Notes under the pieces: generated by a model
What the model was told of the DNA's origin: nothing
The model's database searches: none
What the model saw: the letters and a program-made list of their open reading frames with translations, nothing else
Translations under genes and position numbers: made by a program
Part shown: positions 12,123-21,499 of the stretch, one piece after another
How positions within the stretch are numbered: the stretch's first letter is position 1
Layout of the letters: each line of letters opens with the position of its first letter
Origin: Lepidonotus clava
Lineage: Eukaryota; Annelida; Polychaeta; Phyllodocida; Polynoidae
Reading direction: 5' to 3'
DNA: 64,000 bases
NCBI GenBank assembly: GCA_936440205.1
Contig: OW387150.1
Coordinates: 19,318,152-19,382,151, forward strand

Positions 12123-13430
12123 AGTTAGTCAGCATAGCTGTATAGGTGTACTTGCTCTGATGGGGCTAAGTGTTCTTTTTATTTGTGTGTCTTCAAAATA
12201 GGTCTGATCTTCCAGACGTTTAATTGTATGGCACATAATGTTTAATTCTTGGTTACAATAATCAATTGTGGTTTAGAACATATTCAGAACAGTGTAGTGC
12301 CCACTCCCTATAATTATTAAGTACCGTTCTGTCCCGATTTGAATGAAATGCTTCACATTAATAGGCTCAAAATGATAATAATTATAAGGAAAACGTAAAA
12401 CGTCTGTGAATGATAATTTTTCTGAGTAAGGTCTTTAGAAATCATTAATAATACCAGTTTCTTAGTGCATCTTGAACCAGTATTTAAACTTTGCAGTGTC
12501 AACTTTCCCTGAGAAAGGTGCATGCCAAATAGGTAGCAATTGATTTCAAAGTCACTTTCGATTTACATAATGTTCGGGATATTTTCTTTCTTTTCTCTGA
12601 GATCTGCTTTATACAACTATACTGGAAATAATTTCCAGATAAGTTACTTAGATCCATATCTCCCTTATCTCTTGTTTTTCACTTTTAAAGAGTAACTGTG
12701 TTCCCAGCGTTCTGCTATATTCTTTTTGCAACGTTATATTAAGTGTCCCAACAAGGCCATGGCTATAGCCAAAGTAGTTTTCATGTAGTTCTAGTCCAGA
12801 GTGGACATTGCATCAGCTCAATTAATATACAGTGTTTATATTTCACTGAGGAAGTACATAAACACTTTGATATTTTCCTCAAGGAAATGTCTATATGTTT
12901 ACGCTGCTACGTCTTGTTAATTTTACATTATCCTTCATCACTCCGAGAAACATCACGGCCCAATTACTCCAGTCTTATCCAAAATGTGTGAATCATCATG
13001 TTGACGTAATTTGTTTACTTGGCTACTATCTTCTGTTTGTGTTTGATGAATAAATGTAAAGCAGCAACTAATGTTGCTGTAAACAGAGGGTTTGGGTCCC
13101 ATGTGCATGCAATATTTGTCACACCCATGTCCCTTATCTTTGACTCATAAATGTATACATGTATCTGTATGCAAGATGGTGATTCATATCCGCACGCAAT
13201 GTAAATCAAATCTTACTAAAAGATATAAATGTTGATGAAATAGGGAAAAAGTTGCAAATTTATACAACAAGAAACAGTTTATCAAACCGTGTGAATGCGG
13301 TATGAAGTAGAACTCTGATTATATCCTTCCTATACATCTCTTATTCCATTTCATGACCGAGACACTTTTCCCAGTCAACCCGCAACAAAAGTCATTACCT
13401 TAATTAAAAATGGGTAATTACTCCTTATTC
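12123..13430. other. No recognised feature
   Basis: AT-rich DNA with short random open frames only (for example 12743-12991). Nothing in it is supported as coding or RNA. Confidence 0.45.
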
Positions 13431-13439
13431 TGTATATGA

Positions 13440-14150
13440 GCTGCAAAAAGAGGATGAGAAAGCGACGGGAGAAGAAGAAGACATACCTGATATGAGATTA
13501 ATCCGGACGGAAGTCGATGGTGGAAAAAGCTCCCTGTGCGCTCCTTCCGGCTGCGTCTTTTGGGGGGTGGGGTGCTAAGCCCTGGAGGACGCGGCTCTAA
13601 GCCTTGCCCCCGGGGGGCTAACCTAAGCTGCTCTATCTCCCACACGACCCTCCTCCTCTAGATCTCCTCCTGTGTGCAGTTCGCTCCTCTAAAAGACACA
13701 CCCTGTTGCTCCTGTCGCTGAGACAAAACTGTTGCGCGGTCGGCAATGACTGAAATGAGTTCAGGAAAAAAAAGGCGTCGAATTTTGGAGTGACTCTGAG
13801 TTGTTTCACCAACCGAGTTTTCCGGCGTTTGCGGTGGCGGCAGGCTTGGCGGTAGCGGCGGTGGCGGTGGTGGTGGTGGTGGTGGTGAGAGGAAATTGTG
13901 GTTGGGAGTTGATGGTGGTACCAGTAAGGAGCGCGTCTGCTTCACTCTCCTCCCCGATGCCTTCTGCTGGAGATCACTCAGTGTCAGTTTGGGATCCAAT
14001 GGGAATAAGCGGTGCCGAGGGCTTCTCTACACTCTCCCAGCGGAGTCAGCCTTTGGGTGTGTGATTAGGCCTAACCTCTGGAGGGAGAATGGATCTTAAT
14101 GTCGGATGAGGGCTACAGGTGGCAGTGGAGTGAGACAGCAGTGGCTCTTT
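13440..14150. promoter_or_regulatory. CpG-rich island, probable gene start
   Basis: About 700 bp stand out from the AT-rich surroundings by high GC and many CpGs (for example TCCGGACGG, GCGCTCCTTCCGG, GTTGCGCGGTCGG, AGCGGCGGTGGCGG). It contains a GGT/GGC trinucleotide tract at 13840-13888. Such islands usually mark promoters and first exons in animal genomes. The best-supported open segment inside it is on the minus strand (13487-13999), so transcription probably runs leftwards from about 14.0-14.1 kb. No TATA box was seen. Confidence 0.5.
13487..13999 (-). CDS. Candidate first coding exon, proline-rich protein of unknown function
   Basis: On the minus strand an ATG at 13999 opens MDPKLTLSDLQQKASGRR, a plausible amphipathic or basic N-terminus. 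A polyproline tract (residues about 38-55, encoded by the GGT/GGC repeat) and a charged stretch (RQEQQGVSFRGANC) follow. The frame meets one TAG at 13658-13660. It then stays open in the same frame for 56 more codons (LRLAPRGQGLEPRPPG ... KRRSRKERTGSFFHHR) up to a strong splice donor CAG|GTATGT at 13487/13486, which falls exactly between codons. The exon lies in a CpG island. I do not recognise the protein. The TAG means one of four things: a non-coding or uORF-containing 5' exon, a splice inside it, a sequence variant, or chance. The plus-strand frames opposite it (13801-14099) are shadows rich in V and A from the same repeat. Confidence 0.33.
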
Positions 14151-15250
14151 GTATAAAAAGATTAATTTTGTTTAACTTATCTATTTCTTAACCACATTCA
14201 TCCATGATGATCTTCCATGTAGGTACATAAATCATTGGTAGAGAATAACATATGCAGTGTCATATTGACTATAGTAAAAATTTGCAAACAGTTACTTTAT
14301 CCAGATATTATCATGAGATTATCAACTAATCAAATTCAATCAAACAAATCAGCAGGAAATATATAAATCTCATTGTGAATGCTTTGCTTGTCATTGAAAT
14401 ATCATAAATAGCATGAGTTTATGCTATCAGATGTCATGAGTCCATGGTGTCTCAAGAAATACACTATAGTTCAATTCCATTCAATTAGGTGGAGAATATA
14501 CTAATTCATCTGAGAAATAAGTCACAATCACCTCAAAACTAGGATTAATGAAAACCTTTTCCAATCTATCAACCAGAATCCGCTTATGGTTACTATTTAC
14601 CTTCCCAAAGGAGCATTCATATCAGAATACTCACTGCAGTATGGCGGTGGACGCTTTTCAGGTCACATAACTTTACTCAAAAAGTGACTGGGCGCCATAA
14701 TATCATTGCTGATGAGTTGACCATTTGATTGCATATAATTTTGGCCAAAATAAAAACAGATGATGATTTGATATGATTTGAGGATAAGAAGCTATTATTA
14801 TGGAAAAGCCTACCATAGTTCACACATGTTCACATTACTGAGGATTACAAGGTGCTGATCCAATAATTTCGACTACTATATTACAAGTTTAAAGCCCATA
14901 ATTATCACGCCATGAATCAACCAAGGCAGCCTATAGTCTACGCGTCGAGGTTCAATGCAACATTATTGTGATAATGGCTCCGGAATCTTCTGATTTCAAA
15001 TCTGCTGCGTGCCCATCTGTACCCTTGGGCAACTTATGTTTTTCTATTAACGTTAAGGTTCTATGAATAAAAAGTTGAAAAACTAACATTGAGATAAACA
15101 AAGATACTCTCATTATGTAGCAACGATAGATAAGATACTGTAAGTCAGTATGCAAAACAAAGTAAGGCACGTCTACTATTTTTAACAGGTGTAAGTGGCT
15201 CATGATATGTAGGACATATAAAACATGGCAGTGTAATACATAGTCTGTTG
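14151..15250. other. No recognised feature
   Basis: AT-rich DNA with no open frame, repeat or RNA gene that I can support. Confidence 0.5.
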
Positions 15251-15252
15251 GA

Positions 15253-15412
15253 GGCGCGGATTTTAGGGGGGGGGGGGGCGTATGCCCCAAACCCCATTTT
15301 GGCCCATATGTTAATTTTCTTAATATAGAGGGCCCGGGAGAAAAATAAATAGCTATACCATGCCGCCCCCCCCCCCCCCCCCCCGCTTTTGTAAATTCCT
15401 CGATCCGCCGTT
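15253..15412. mobile_element. Short MITE with GCGGAT ends and internal G/C runs
   Basis: The left end reads GGCGCGGATTTTAGGGGG and the right end, reverse-complemented, reads AACGGCGGATCGAGGAATTT, giving an imperfect terminal inverted repeat centred on GGCGGAT. Inside are a 13-G run (15266-15278) and a 19-C run (15366-15384), facing each other as they would in a foldback. There is no coding capacity. The element at 61517-61664 has the same GCGGAT ends and G run. I cannot name the superfamily and saw no clear target duplication. Confidence 0.55.
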
Positions 15413-15610
15413 ATGTTGTATGGTTGGAACTTTGGGAAATGGGCGAACGGGACTCGGGATGCTAGACATATATCATGGACCTTGAGGCCGACGGTGGTGT
15501 TCAAGTAAAAGTGACAAGAAAGAGTCGCTAGGAAAGAGAAAGGGGGGTCCCAAAAGGTTGACCTGGTATGTAGTCTGCTACTAACATCACATATTGGTGA
15601 CCGGGGATAA

Positions 15611-15741
15611 AGTGTCTGATATATGTGCGAGTATTGCTGGCAGTCTCGTTCAGTTGGGGTTGTCCTCGGGTCAACAGATGGTCAAGCAGCTCAAGTCCAT
15701 CGGCTCCGTCCGAGGAATTGTCATTATAGTATTTTCCCCAG
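15611..15741 (+). CDS. Possible internal exon, unknown protein
   Basis: The plus strand is open from about 15585 to 15806 and holds a strong donor, CCCCAG|GTAAGT, at 15741/15742. Upstream lies a consensus branch point, TACTAAC (about 15578-15584), and the first AG after it is at 15609-15610. The predicted exon is 131 bp and encodes roughly SDICASIAGSLVQLGLSSGQ followed by MVKQLKSIGSVRGIVIIVF, with a hydrophobic end. I do not recognise the product. The splice signals are better than chance for an ORF this size, but the acceptor has only a weak pyrimidine tract. Confidence 0.25.
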
Positions 15742-15759
15742 GTAAGTTGACACTAAAGA

Positions 15760-16309
15760 GGACAAGAGCTACATTATTAGCTGATTGGTTAAAACATATC
15801 ACATGACCAGAACACTAGAATAGTTGTGGAATACAGTAGTCTGTCTTGTCTGAGGTGCTAGACAAATCAGGGCACTCAATGTGACATATTTTGTGTCGTA
15901 GGCCTATATCATGTATTATGCCTATTTTTGTGTCATTTACAATTTCACGAATACTTCAAGTATCCACTTTTGTGCCACATTTAATTTCGTGTCTTCGACT
16001 ATTGACTGGATGATTTATCTTATTTTTTCAGTAGGATGCGTTGGGTAAATTAGAATAACGATTCCTTTGCATGTTAGGAAACAAGAATCTTCATCGCAAT
16101 CTTTATTGCATGTCAGACTAAAAGTAAGAATGTTTTTGGGTAAAAACCTGATCTATGACTGTCTGTTTCTTGTACATAGATAAAAAAAAAAGAAAGAAGA
16201 AGAAGACTTACTGCATGGTAATGTTATTTTTTCATGGGATGTTATTGTTCTTGACACTGCGATAGTTCTTTTTAAAGAATTTAGACTATTCAGAACATCA
16301 TACTTTGGT
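15760..16309. other. No recognised feature
   Basis: AT-rich sequence with a TAGGCCTA octamer at 15899 and a short A/AGA tract near 16180-16205. Nothing else was seen. Confidence 0.45.
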
Positions 16310-16521
16310 CTTGTATCATGACAATGGCGATGATGATGTGTTGGAGTTTAAGGTCTACTCGACAATATTTCAGCTCCAGTTTTTTACCACATGAGTTGTC
16401 ATGACCGAATCTATGGGGGTGGAAATGACAGCAAGGTAAGGTGATCTAACAGAACCCAGGCTGGCCGCTTGCAATGTCAGCAGGCTACCCACTAGACCCC
16501 CTATCCCCTTCCTTGTATTAT
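16310..16521 (-). mobile_element. Near full-length tRNA-derived SINE, same family as the 11.9-kb copy
   Basis: The body is about 16320-16511, flanked by CTTGTATCAT (16310-16319) and CTTGTATTAT (16512-16521), a 10-bp target duplication with one mismatch. On the minus strand it starts with a tRNA-like head: an A-box region GGTCTAGTGGGTAG (about 16490) and a B-box region CAGCCTGGGTTC (about 16455). It runs through the shared body (CCATAGATTCGGTCA) and ends TTAAACTCCAACACATCATC with a short ATC tail. It keeps the head that the 11.9-kb copy lost and is the best template for a family consensus in this window. The head resembles Glu/Asp-type A boxes, but the parent tRNA is uncertain. Confidence 0.85.
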
Positions 16522-17750
16522 TATTTTGTACATATACATATATTATATCAGTTAGGAATAACCAAAAATGACATTAATGTATTTTCATGTAGTACAGCTG
16601 TGTAATAAATGTTTACTTAACTGGATGATAGGGGAGATATGCATATTCATGCCTGATATACACTCAATTGTATTAATTTTGTAGTTATCTCACACCCAAT
16701 TTATTTGCACGCTAATTATCCCAAGTGACAGGGTGACAGACAGAAAGAGTTTTCGCTGACAGAATAGTCAGAATCATGGCTCTCTGCTCTAGTTGAAATG
16801 TACTTCTTATAGGGGACAGAGAACGTATTAAACTGCAGAGTCTAGGCTGTGTTGTGTAGAAGGTTATTTCTGAATAGAATGTGTATGCGTGTATTCTTCT
16901 TTTGTTTATAGTATTTCTAATATGCTTTTACAACTATACCAGAAAACGTAAATTTATGGTTTGGATGGCTTGGAAAAGATATTCGAATAATTTGGAAAGC
17001 AATATCGGTGACTTTGGTGAAGAAAAACATAAATATATGGGGGGGGGGGGGGAGCGGTGTCCCTATGTCGCCCGCCAGCCCTACACCACCCCATGCACAT
17101 CTTAATAGAGCATAATAAATTCGAAGAAAAAATTGGGACAGGGATATATTGCTTTTTATAATTTATTCACTTAAATAGGATGGGAAATATTCTCCAACAT
17201 AGAGCCCCTCCAGCATCTGTTCATGTAAGGCATGTTTGCCAGTTTGGGGAGAGAGCTGGACCTCCTGGGCACTCTCCACCACAGTTCTCCAGTCAGGATG
17301 TGTCTGAATGAGAGCAGCATTGTGATGGAGAGTGTTCGCATTCATACAGTTATTTATATAAAGGGAAAACACTACCAGATTTCATTACAATTTATCCTCT
17401 CTTTTGGAAAGTTCCTGTTCCTCCTCAACTCTTCTCATTTTTCTATAGCCATTCACTATCCTTTGCTAACTTTCATGCCTTTACTCTGATCTTGTTCATC
17501 CATCCCCAACCTCCTAAGTCAGTCCCTAATCAGCACATGTGAATGAGATAACCCCTACCTCTCCCCAATCTCCCCTGCTGTTACCCGACTCCTCTGTTCT
17601 TCCGTGAAGTCCCTGTTCCAACCGTCCTTCCTTTATAAATCTCCATGGCCCCTAACCCCCCCCCCCCCCCGACCCACCCACAACATACATGCACCCACAC
17701 CCACCCACCAACACACACAGACACACCTACGCTATACCCACACATTGTAC
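16522..17750. other. No gene recognised; G and C runs, CA-rich patch
   Basis: It contains a 14-G run (17039-17052), a 15-C run (17656-17670) and a CACCCA/CACACA-rich stretch from 17671 to about 17745. The open frames on both strands here reflect these biased tracts. Confidence 0.5.
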
Positions 17751-17759
17751 TTTGCTTCA

Positions 17760-18360
17760 GAGAACAACATACCATTATGGTATTGGTCAAGGAAGTTGTC
17801 TAGGTTCACTATTCTTCATTATAGATGTTAATGATTAATTTCGATTGGTGAAATGATTAGTGAGGACAAAGGTATAATAATGTATGCCGATGATACGGTA
17901 AGTACTATACAGTAGAGCATATCTTTTGTTGATCGGGCCTTTGATTGCTTATAGTATCTTATGCAATTGGTGTAAATAAACCGCTTGACTATAAATGAGA
18001 TTAAATCTAAGCATAATGTTGTTTGGTTAAAATTAAGTGGTACGCTTGAAAACATACCTGTCTATGCCTTTCTTGGAGTGGATATAAATCATGAATATTA
18101 ATGAAAGTTTTGATAAGTTTGTTAATAATAATATTATATGGAAGAGGGTGAATCAACGTTTGTACAATTTTTAGAAAATATGAAAAATTTTAACGAAATC
18201 AAAAGCTGAAAAAAATAATCAAACAGACTATTCAGCCGCTGTTTGACTATGCGAGCTTTGTGATTGAAAGTTCATGCAAACATGATATGACAATGGGTAA
18301 TTCTAAAAGATATCGAAGGTTCTGTTTTTGGAATGAGTGTTTGTGATACAGTACAGTTAG
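17760..18360 (+). mobile_element. LINE fragment: reverse transcriptase core on plus strand
   Basis: Plus-strand translation in pieces gives GIGQGSCLGSLFFIIDVND (the RT motif normally read as QGS-x-LGPLLF-x-IYVND), then MYADDTV at about 17880-17900 (the catalytic YADD). After this come RLTINEIKSKHN, FLGVDINHE and QPLFDYASFVIESSC (about 18232-18280). Stops and frame changes between these blocks show it is dead. The order and spacing match the LINE at 9.4-10.3 kb, so the two are relatives on opposite strands. No 5' region is present. The left edge lies just after a CA-rich patch and the right edge fades near 18360. Confidence 0.85.
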
Positions 18361-19030
18361 GCCAATTGCCGTCTACAATTGGATTTAGGCAAATTAAGGC
18401 TAGAGGAACAATTAGACTATGATAATGACAAGGCACGAGATTAGCCCAAACAACCAGATGGACACAGGGAATGAGACATTGGGCGAAAGGACGACATATA
18501 TATGCTACCACCCTACCATGAATGGCGAAGTCCCCGAATACATTTCCCCTGCAAAGTGCTCGATTCCTCCTGGACTGCCAACCTTTGATCTGCCTATTGT
18601 GGATCACTAGCTCAAGTTTGTATTCCACTTGGGGTAAACTTTGGATCTTAGACAGTGATATAAGATGCACATAGACTGAAAGGTAGTAGAGTTGAGTTAA
18701 CCTAGAGTATGAAATAGTGCCAAGGCCCATATTTCTGTTGCTGATTGTGGAGGATTCTAGAGCAGATAAAAGCACCAGACCCAATATGAGACAACCCCGA
18801 GGTATAACAATGAAACTTGGAAGGGAAGGCAACTTGAAATATCAATGGGATTTTAACAGGGCCCGGGTTGCATTGGTGTCAAAATAATTATTGAGAGACT
18901 AGATGGAGGTAAACCGCTGGGAGACAAGTTGTAAAGTATAACCTACATGAGTTGCAATAGCATGAGCTCACCTTTTTTTACACATAATATAGTCAGTTTT
19001 ATATTCCACATGCAACATGTCAGTGCTGAT
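18361..19030. other. Unassigned; contains the longest open frame of the window
   Basis: A minus-strand frame of 186 codons spans 18272-18832 and overlaps the tail of the plus-strand LINE. Its product is hydrophobic and Cys/His-sprinkled, with no motif I recognise, and its right part crosses LINE-derived DNA antisense. A 63-codon plus-strand frame (18419-18610) lies opposite. I do not call either a gene. The stretch may be further, unrecognised repeat DNA between two LINE fragments. Confidence 0.3.
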
Positions 19031-19039
19031 ATCTACTGC

Positions 19040-19470
19040 ATAGTGGATATTCAAACGTCTGTGGAGAGCATCTTTTGTAAATTGTCAGTTAATTCCGAGT
19101 GAGTACTGCATCCTAAAAGGAAGTTACAGTATTCTACTCTTGGAAGGACACTTGTCGCCTTACGTTTCTTGTTAAGTACCTTTGTATACATGACAATTTA
19201 AAGCATTTCTGGATGACGGTTTTCTGCATTTCATGCATGTGTTTTTCAAAACTTGGAGTACTAGTACTGTCAATGTACACTCCAGGTACTTGTAGCTATT
19301 ACAGAGTTTACCATCATAACTCAGTGAAAGGTTATCAGATATAGATAACATGTTCTTACTAGCATATATAGACATACTTTAGATTTGTCAATATTCAGTC
19401 TTAGTCGATTAGCAGTGAACCATTTGTGACAGTTATCTAAGGCAGGTTGAAGCTTGTGTTACATTAGATG
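19040..19470 (-). mobile_element. LINE fragment: C-terminal reverse transcriptase, minus strand
   Basis: Minus-strand pieces read LQPALDNCHKWFTANRLRLN then IDKSKV (about 19375-19460), a SYDGKLCNSYKYL block (about 19290-19330; the usual thumb YLG-like motif), and LPRVEYCNFLLGC followed by STHSELTDNLQKMLS (about 19075-19150; the CR1-like L-P-x-x-E-Y-C-N motif). Several frame changes separate them. It differs in sequence from the 9.4-kb and 17.8-kb copies and is probably another LINE family. It is a 5'-truncated, dead copy. Confidence 0.8.
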
Positions 19471-20129
19471 ATGTTAAATGTTATTTTCTCCCACCCTCCA
19501 TAACCTACCAATGTCCACCAGTAATGCATGCAGAAAAATTAATGTTCATTCCCAAGATTAGGATCATACAAGCTTAGAAACCCTGACTCACTATGGTCAG
19601 CTTTGTTAATGTTAAATTCTAAGGAAAATCCTGGATCCACCAATGCGTTGTCACCTTCAAGGACTGGCCAACCAGGGACCAGTCACCCCAGGGCCCTGAC
19701 AATCATTGTACAAAAGTGGCTCAACCAGTAGATGTCAAGTAAACGAGGCCAGTCAGAAAAATTAAGGAAATCTGCTGTCATTCGTCACAATTTCGTTTTT
19801 TTCTACCTTTTCTTTCAACCCAGAATTGCATCATGCAGATTTCCTTATGAAAATAAAGGGTTTAGACGGCATCTTTTGTATATCTTTGGTTGCAGCAGCT
19901 GATTCACTAAATCATGTGAATCATTAATCTCTATGTTTCCAACCATTCAAGTGGGTGTAGATGGAGAGGCAAGATGTCGCATGTAGACTTACATGCGACC
20001 GTGACGCATTTCCTTTGTTGTTTCTTCTTCCTGTCAGTAAAGTCTCTGTAGTATGTCGTTGTCGGGTGTACACGTATAATTGAAGGACCCTGGTCAAGCA
20101 TGGAACTCCAGGACAGTTCTATGGGTGAA
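19471..20129. other. No gene recognised; short perfect hairpin at 19976-19999
   Basis: The only structured element is a 10-bp perfect stem, GTCGCATGTA / TACATGCGAC, around a 4-nt loop at 19976-19999. Otherwise it is plain AT-rich DNA. Confidence 0.45.
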
Positions 20130-20474
20130 GCCCCATTCGCCCTGGCCGATCATTCTGTCGTTTGGTGCAACGAAAATATTATCGCACAGAGAAAACGATT
20201 ATCTCTGGGCCGATAAAATTATCGCATGCCAGCCAAATTGAAGAAATTGCATTCACACTGACAAAAGGGTCTCTACCGATTGCAAACGATAAGTACTTTA
20301 GTACTTCAAGTACTTCAAATACCCTGCAATCGGCTGGAATCCAAACGATTTGATCCAACATGTTGGATCTGATCGTTTGCAGATTTGTAGTTTGCATTAT
20401 CGTTTGTACCAGAATTGCAAATGATAATTGTCGCAAGGAATCGCATGTACCAGATCTGCCAGGGCGAATGGGCC
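20130..20474. mobile_element. 345-bp MITE with 21-bp terminal inverted repeats
   Basis: The left end (20130-20150) and the right end (20454-20474, reverse-complemented) share CCATTCGCCCTGGC inside a 21-bp inverted repeat with two mismatches. The interior is dense in ATTATCG and CAAACGAT motifs. It contains a perfect 18-bp palindrome, GATCCAACATGTTGGATC (20352-20369), extended by CAAACGAT / ATCGTTTG on the two sides (20342-20379). There is no coding capacity; the overlapping open frames on both strands are shadows. Flanks are TGAA and TTAA, so a decayed TTAA duplication is possible but not shown. Superfamily unknown. Confidence 0.78.
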
Positions 20475-20823
20475 TTAAAGGTAATGGGGTTTGCCAAGTC
20501 TGTTTGGCAGGTGGCAGCACCCAGCCATTATATTACTGCTTGGCAGTTTCCCCCCAATCCTCCAGATGTCTCTAATATACTACCTTTCAGACCATGTACA
20601 TCTTATATCACTGTCCAAGATCCCAAGTCTATCTTAAGTGGAATAGCATGAACTTCTGGTTGGCCAGTAAATATATTTCTAGCAGAATTGATAATGTGTA
20701 GCATTTCCCCAGCGGTTTGGACCCATGAATAGTATTTTACATGAATTGCCTGTTTCATTCACTTGATTCTCTAGTTCTACCCGATGCTTAACATATATAA
20801 TTATATGTTTTACTATAAGACAA

Positions 20824-21492
20824 AATGTCTTGGATCTATCTGGTTACCTGTACTTACAATTTGTTGACTAATTACAATTTACAAATTACAATTTGTCTAA
20901 TTGGCAGCCATCAGTTTCAAAATAGGTTGCTCTTTTGCATGCTATACCATACCATATTTACCCATCCCTGAGTTAAGGGTAAGTACTGGTAGTTGGGGCA
21001 TCAATTACCTTAGATTGCAAATGATAATTATTGATGTATACTATATACAATTAGATAGTTAATTTCAACGGAGCACCGCACCCATTGAAAGACAGGCATA
21101 AATGGATGGAAGAAAATTAGTCAACAGATTGTAAGTAAATTGTAATTGTAATTAAAATTGTAATTGTAAAGTTTGACAATTCTGTCAAACTGGTTTAGAC
21201 TGTGTAAATTTAAAATTGAACGATGTGAGCAGGTCGGTGATGTGGGAGCAACTGAATTCTAACGGTTGGTATCCCACCTTTTATAGTCACATGTCAACAG
21301 ATCCACGTAACCACGGTTACAGAAAGGTTACGTCACTCGCCTGCTCCCGGAAATAACAATATTGAGGTCTCGGAACCCAAAATATTACAATGTCTTGGAT
21401 CTATCTGGTTACCTGTACTTACAATTTGTTGACTAATTTTACAAATAATTATAGGTTGCAATTCTGTCAAACTGGTTTAGACTGTGTAAATT
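20824..21492. repeat. Duplicated AT-rich block split by a ~300-bp foldback segment
   Basis: Block A (50 bp, starting AATGTCTTGGATCTATC) occurs identically at 20824-20873 and 21389-21438. Block B (34 bp, CAATTCTGTCAAACTGG...) occurs at 21177-21210 and 21459-21492. In the right copy A and B are only about 20 bp apart; in the left copy about 300 bp lie between them. That extra DNA is edged by ATTACAATTT-type repeats and ends in an inverted copy of part of A (AATTAGTCAACAGATTGTAAG, about 21115-21135). This looks like an insertion, or a foldback element, in one of two duplicated blocks. No product is encoded. Confidence 0.7.
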
Positions 21493-21499
21493 CCACACG

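Noticed and set aside
13801-14099. Plus-strand frames rich in Val and Ala in the CpG island
   Set aside because: Shadow of the polyproline-coding tract; the minus strand has the better start and donor.
17581-17831. Pro/Thr/His-rich and Gly/Val-rich open frames on opposite strands
   Set aside because: Both come from the 15-C run and the CACCCA/CACACA patch.
18272-18832. Longest open frame in the window (186 codons, minus)
   Set aside because: It runs antisense over the tail of a LINE fragment, has no motif, initiation context or splice signals, and lies between two repeat fragments. Length alone is within chance for 64 kb of AT-rich DNA.
19967-19999. AGGCAAGATG followed by a hairpin, recalling the start of miR-31
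   Set aside because: The match to mature miR-31 stops after about 11 bases. The 10-bp stem with a 4-nt loop is too small for a pre-miRNA, and the loop would fall inside the mature sequence.
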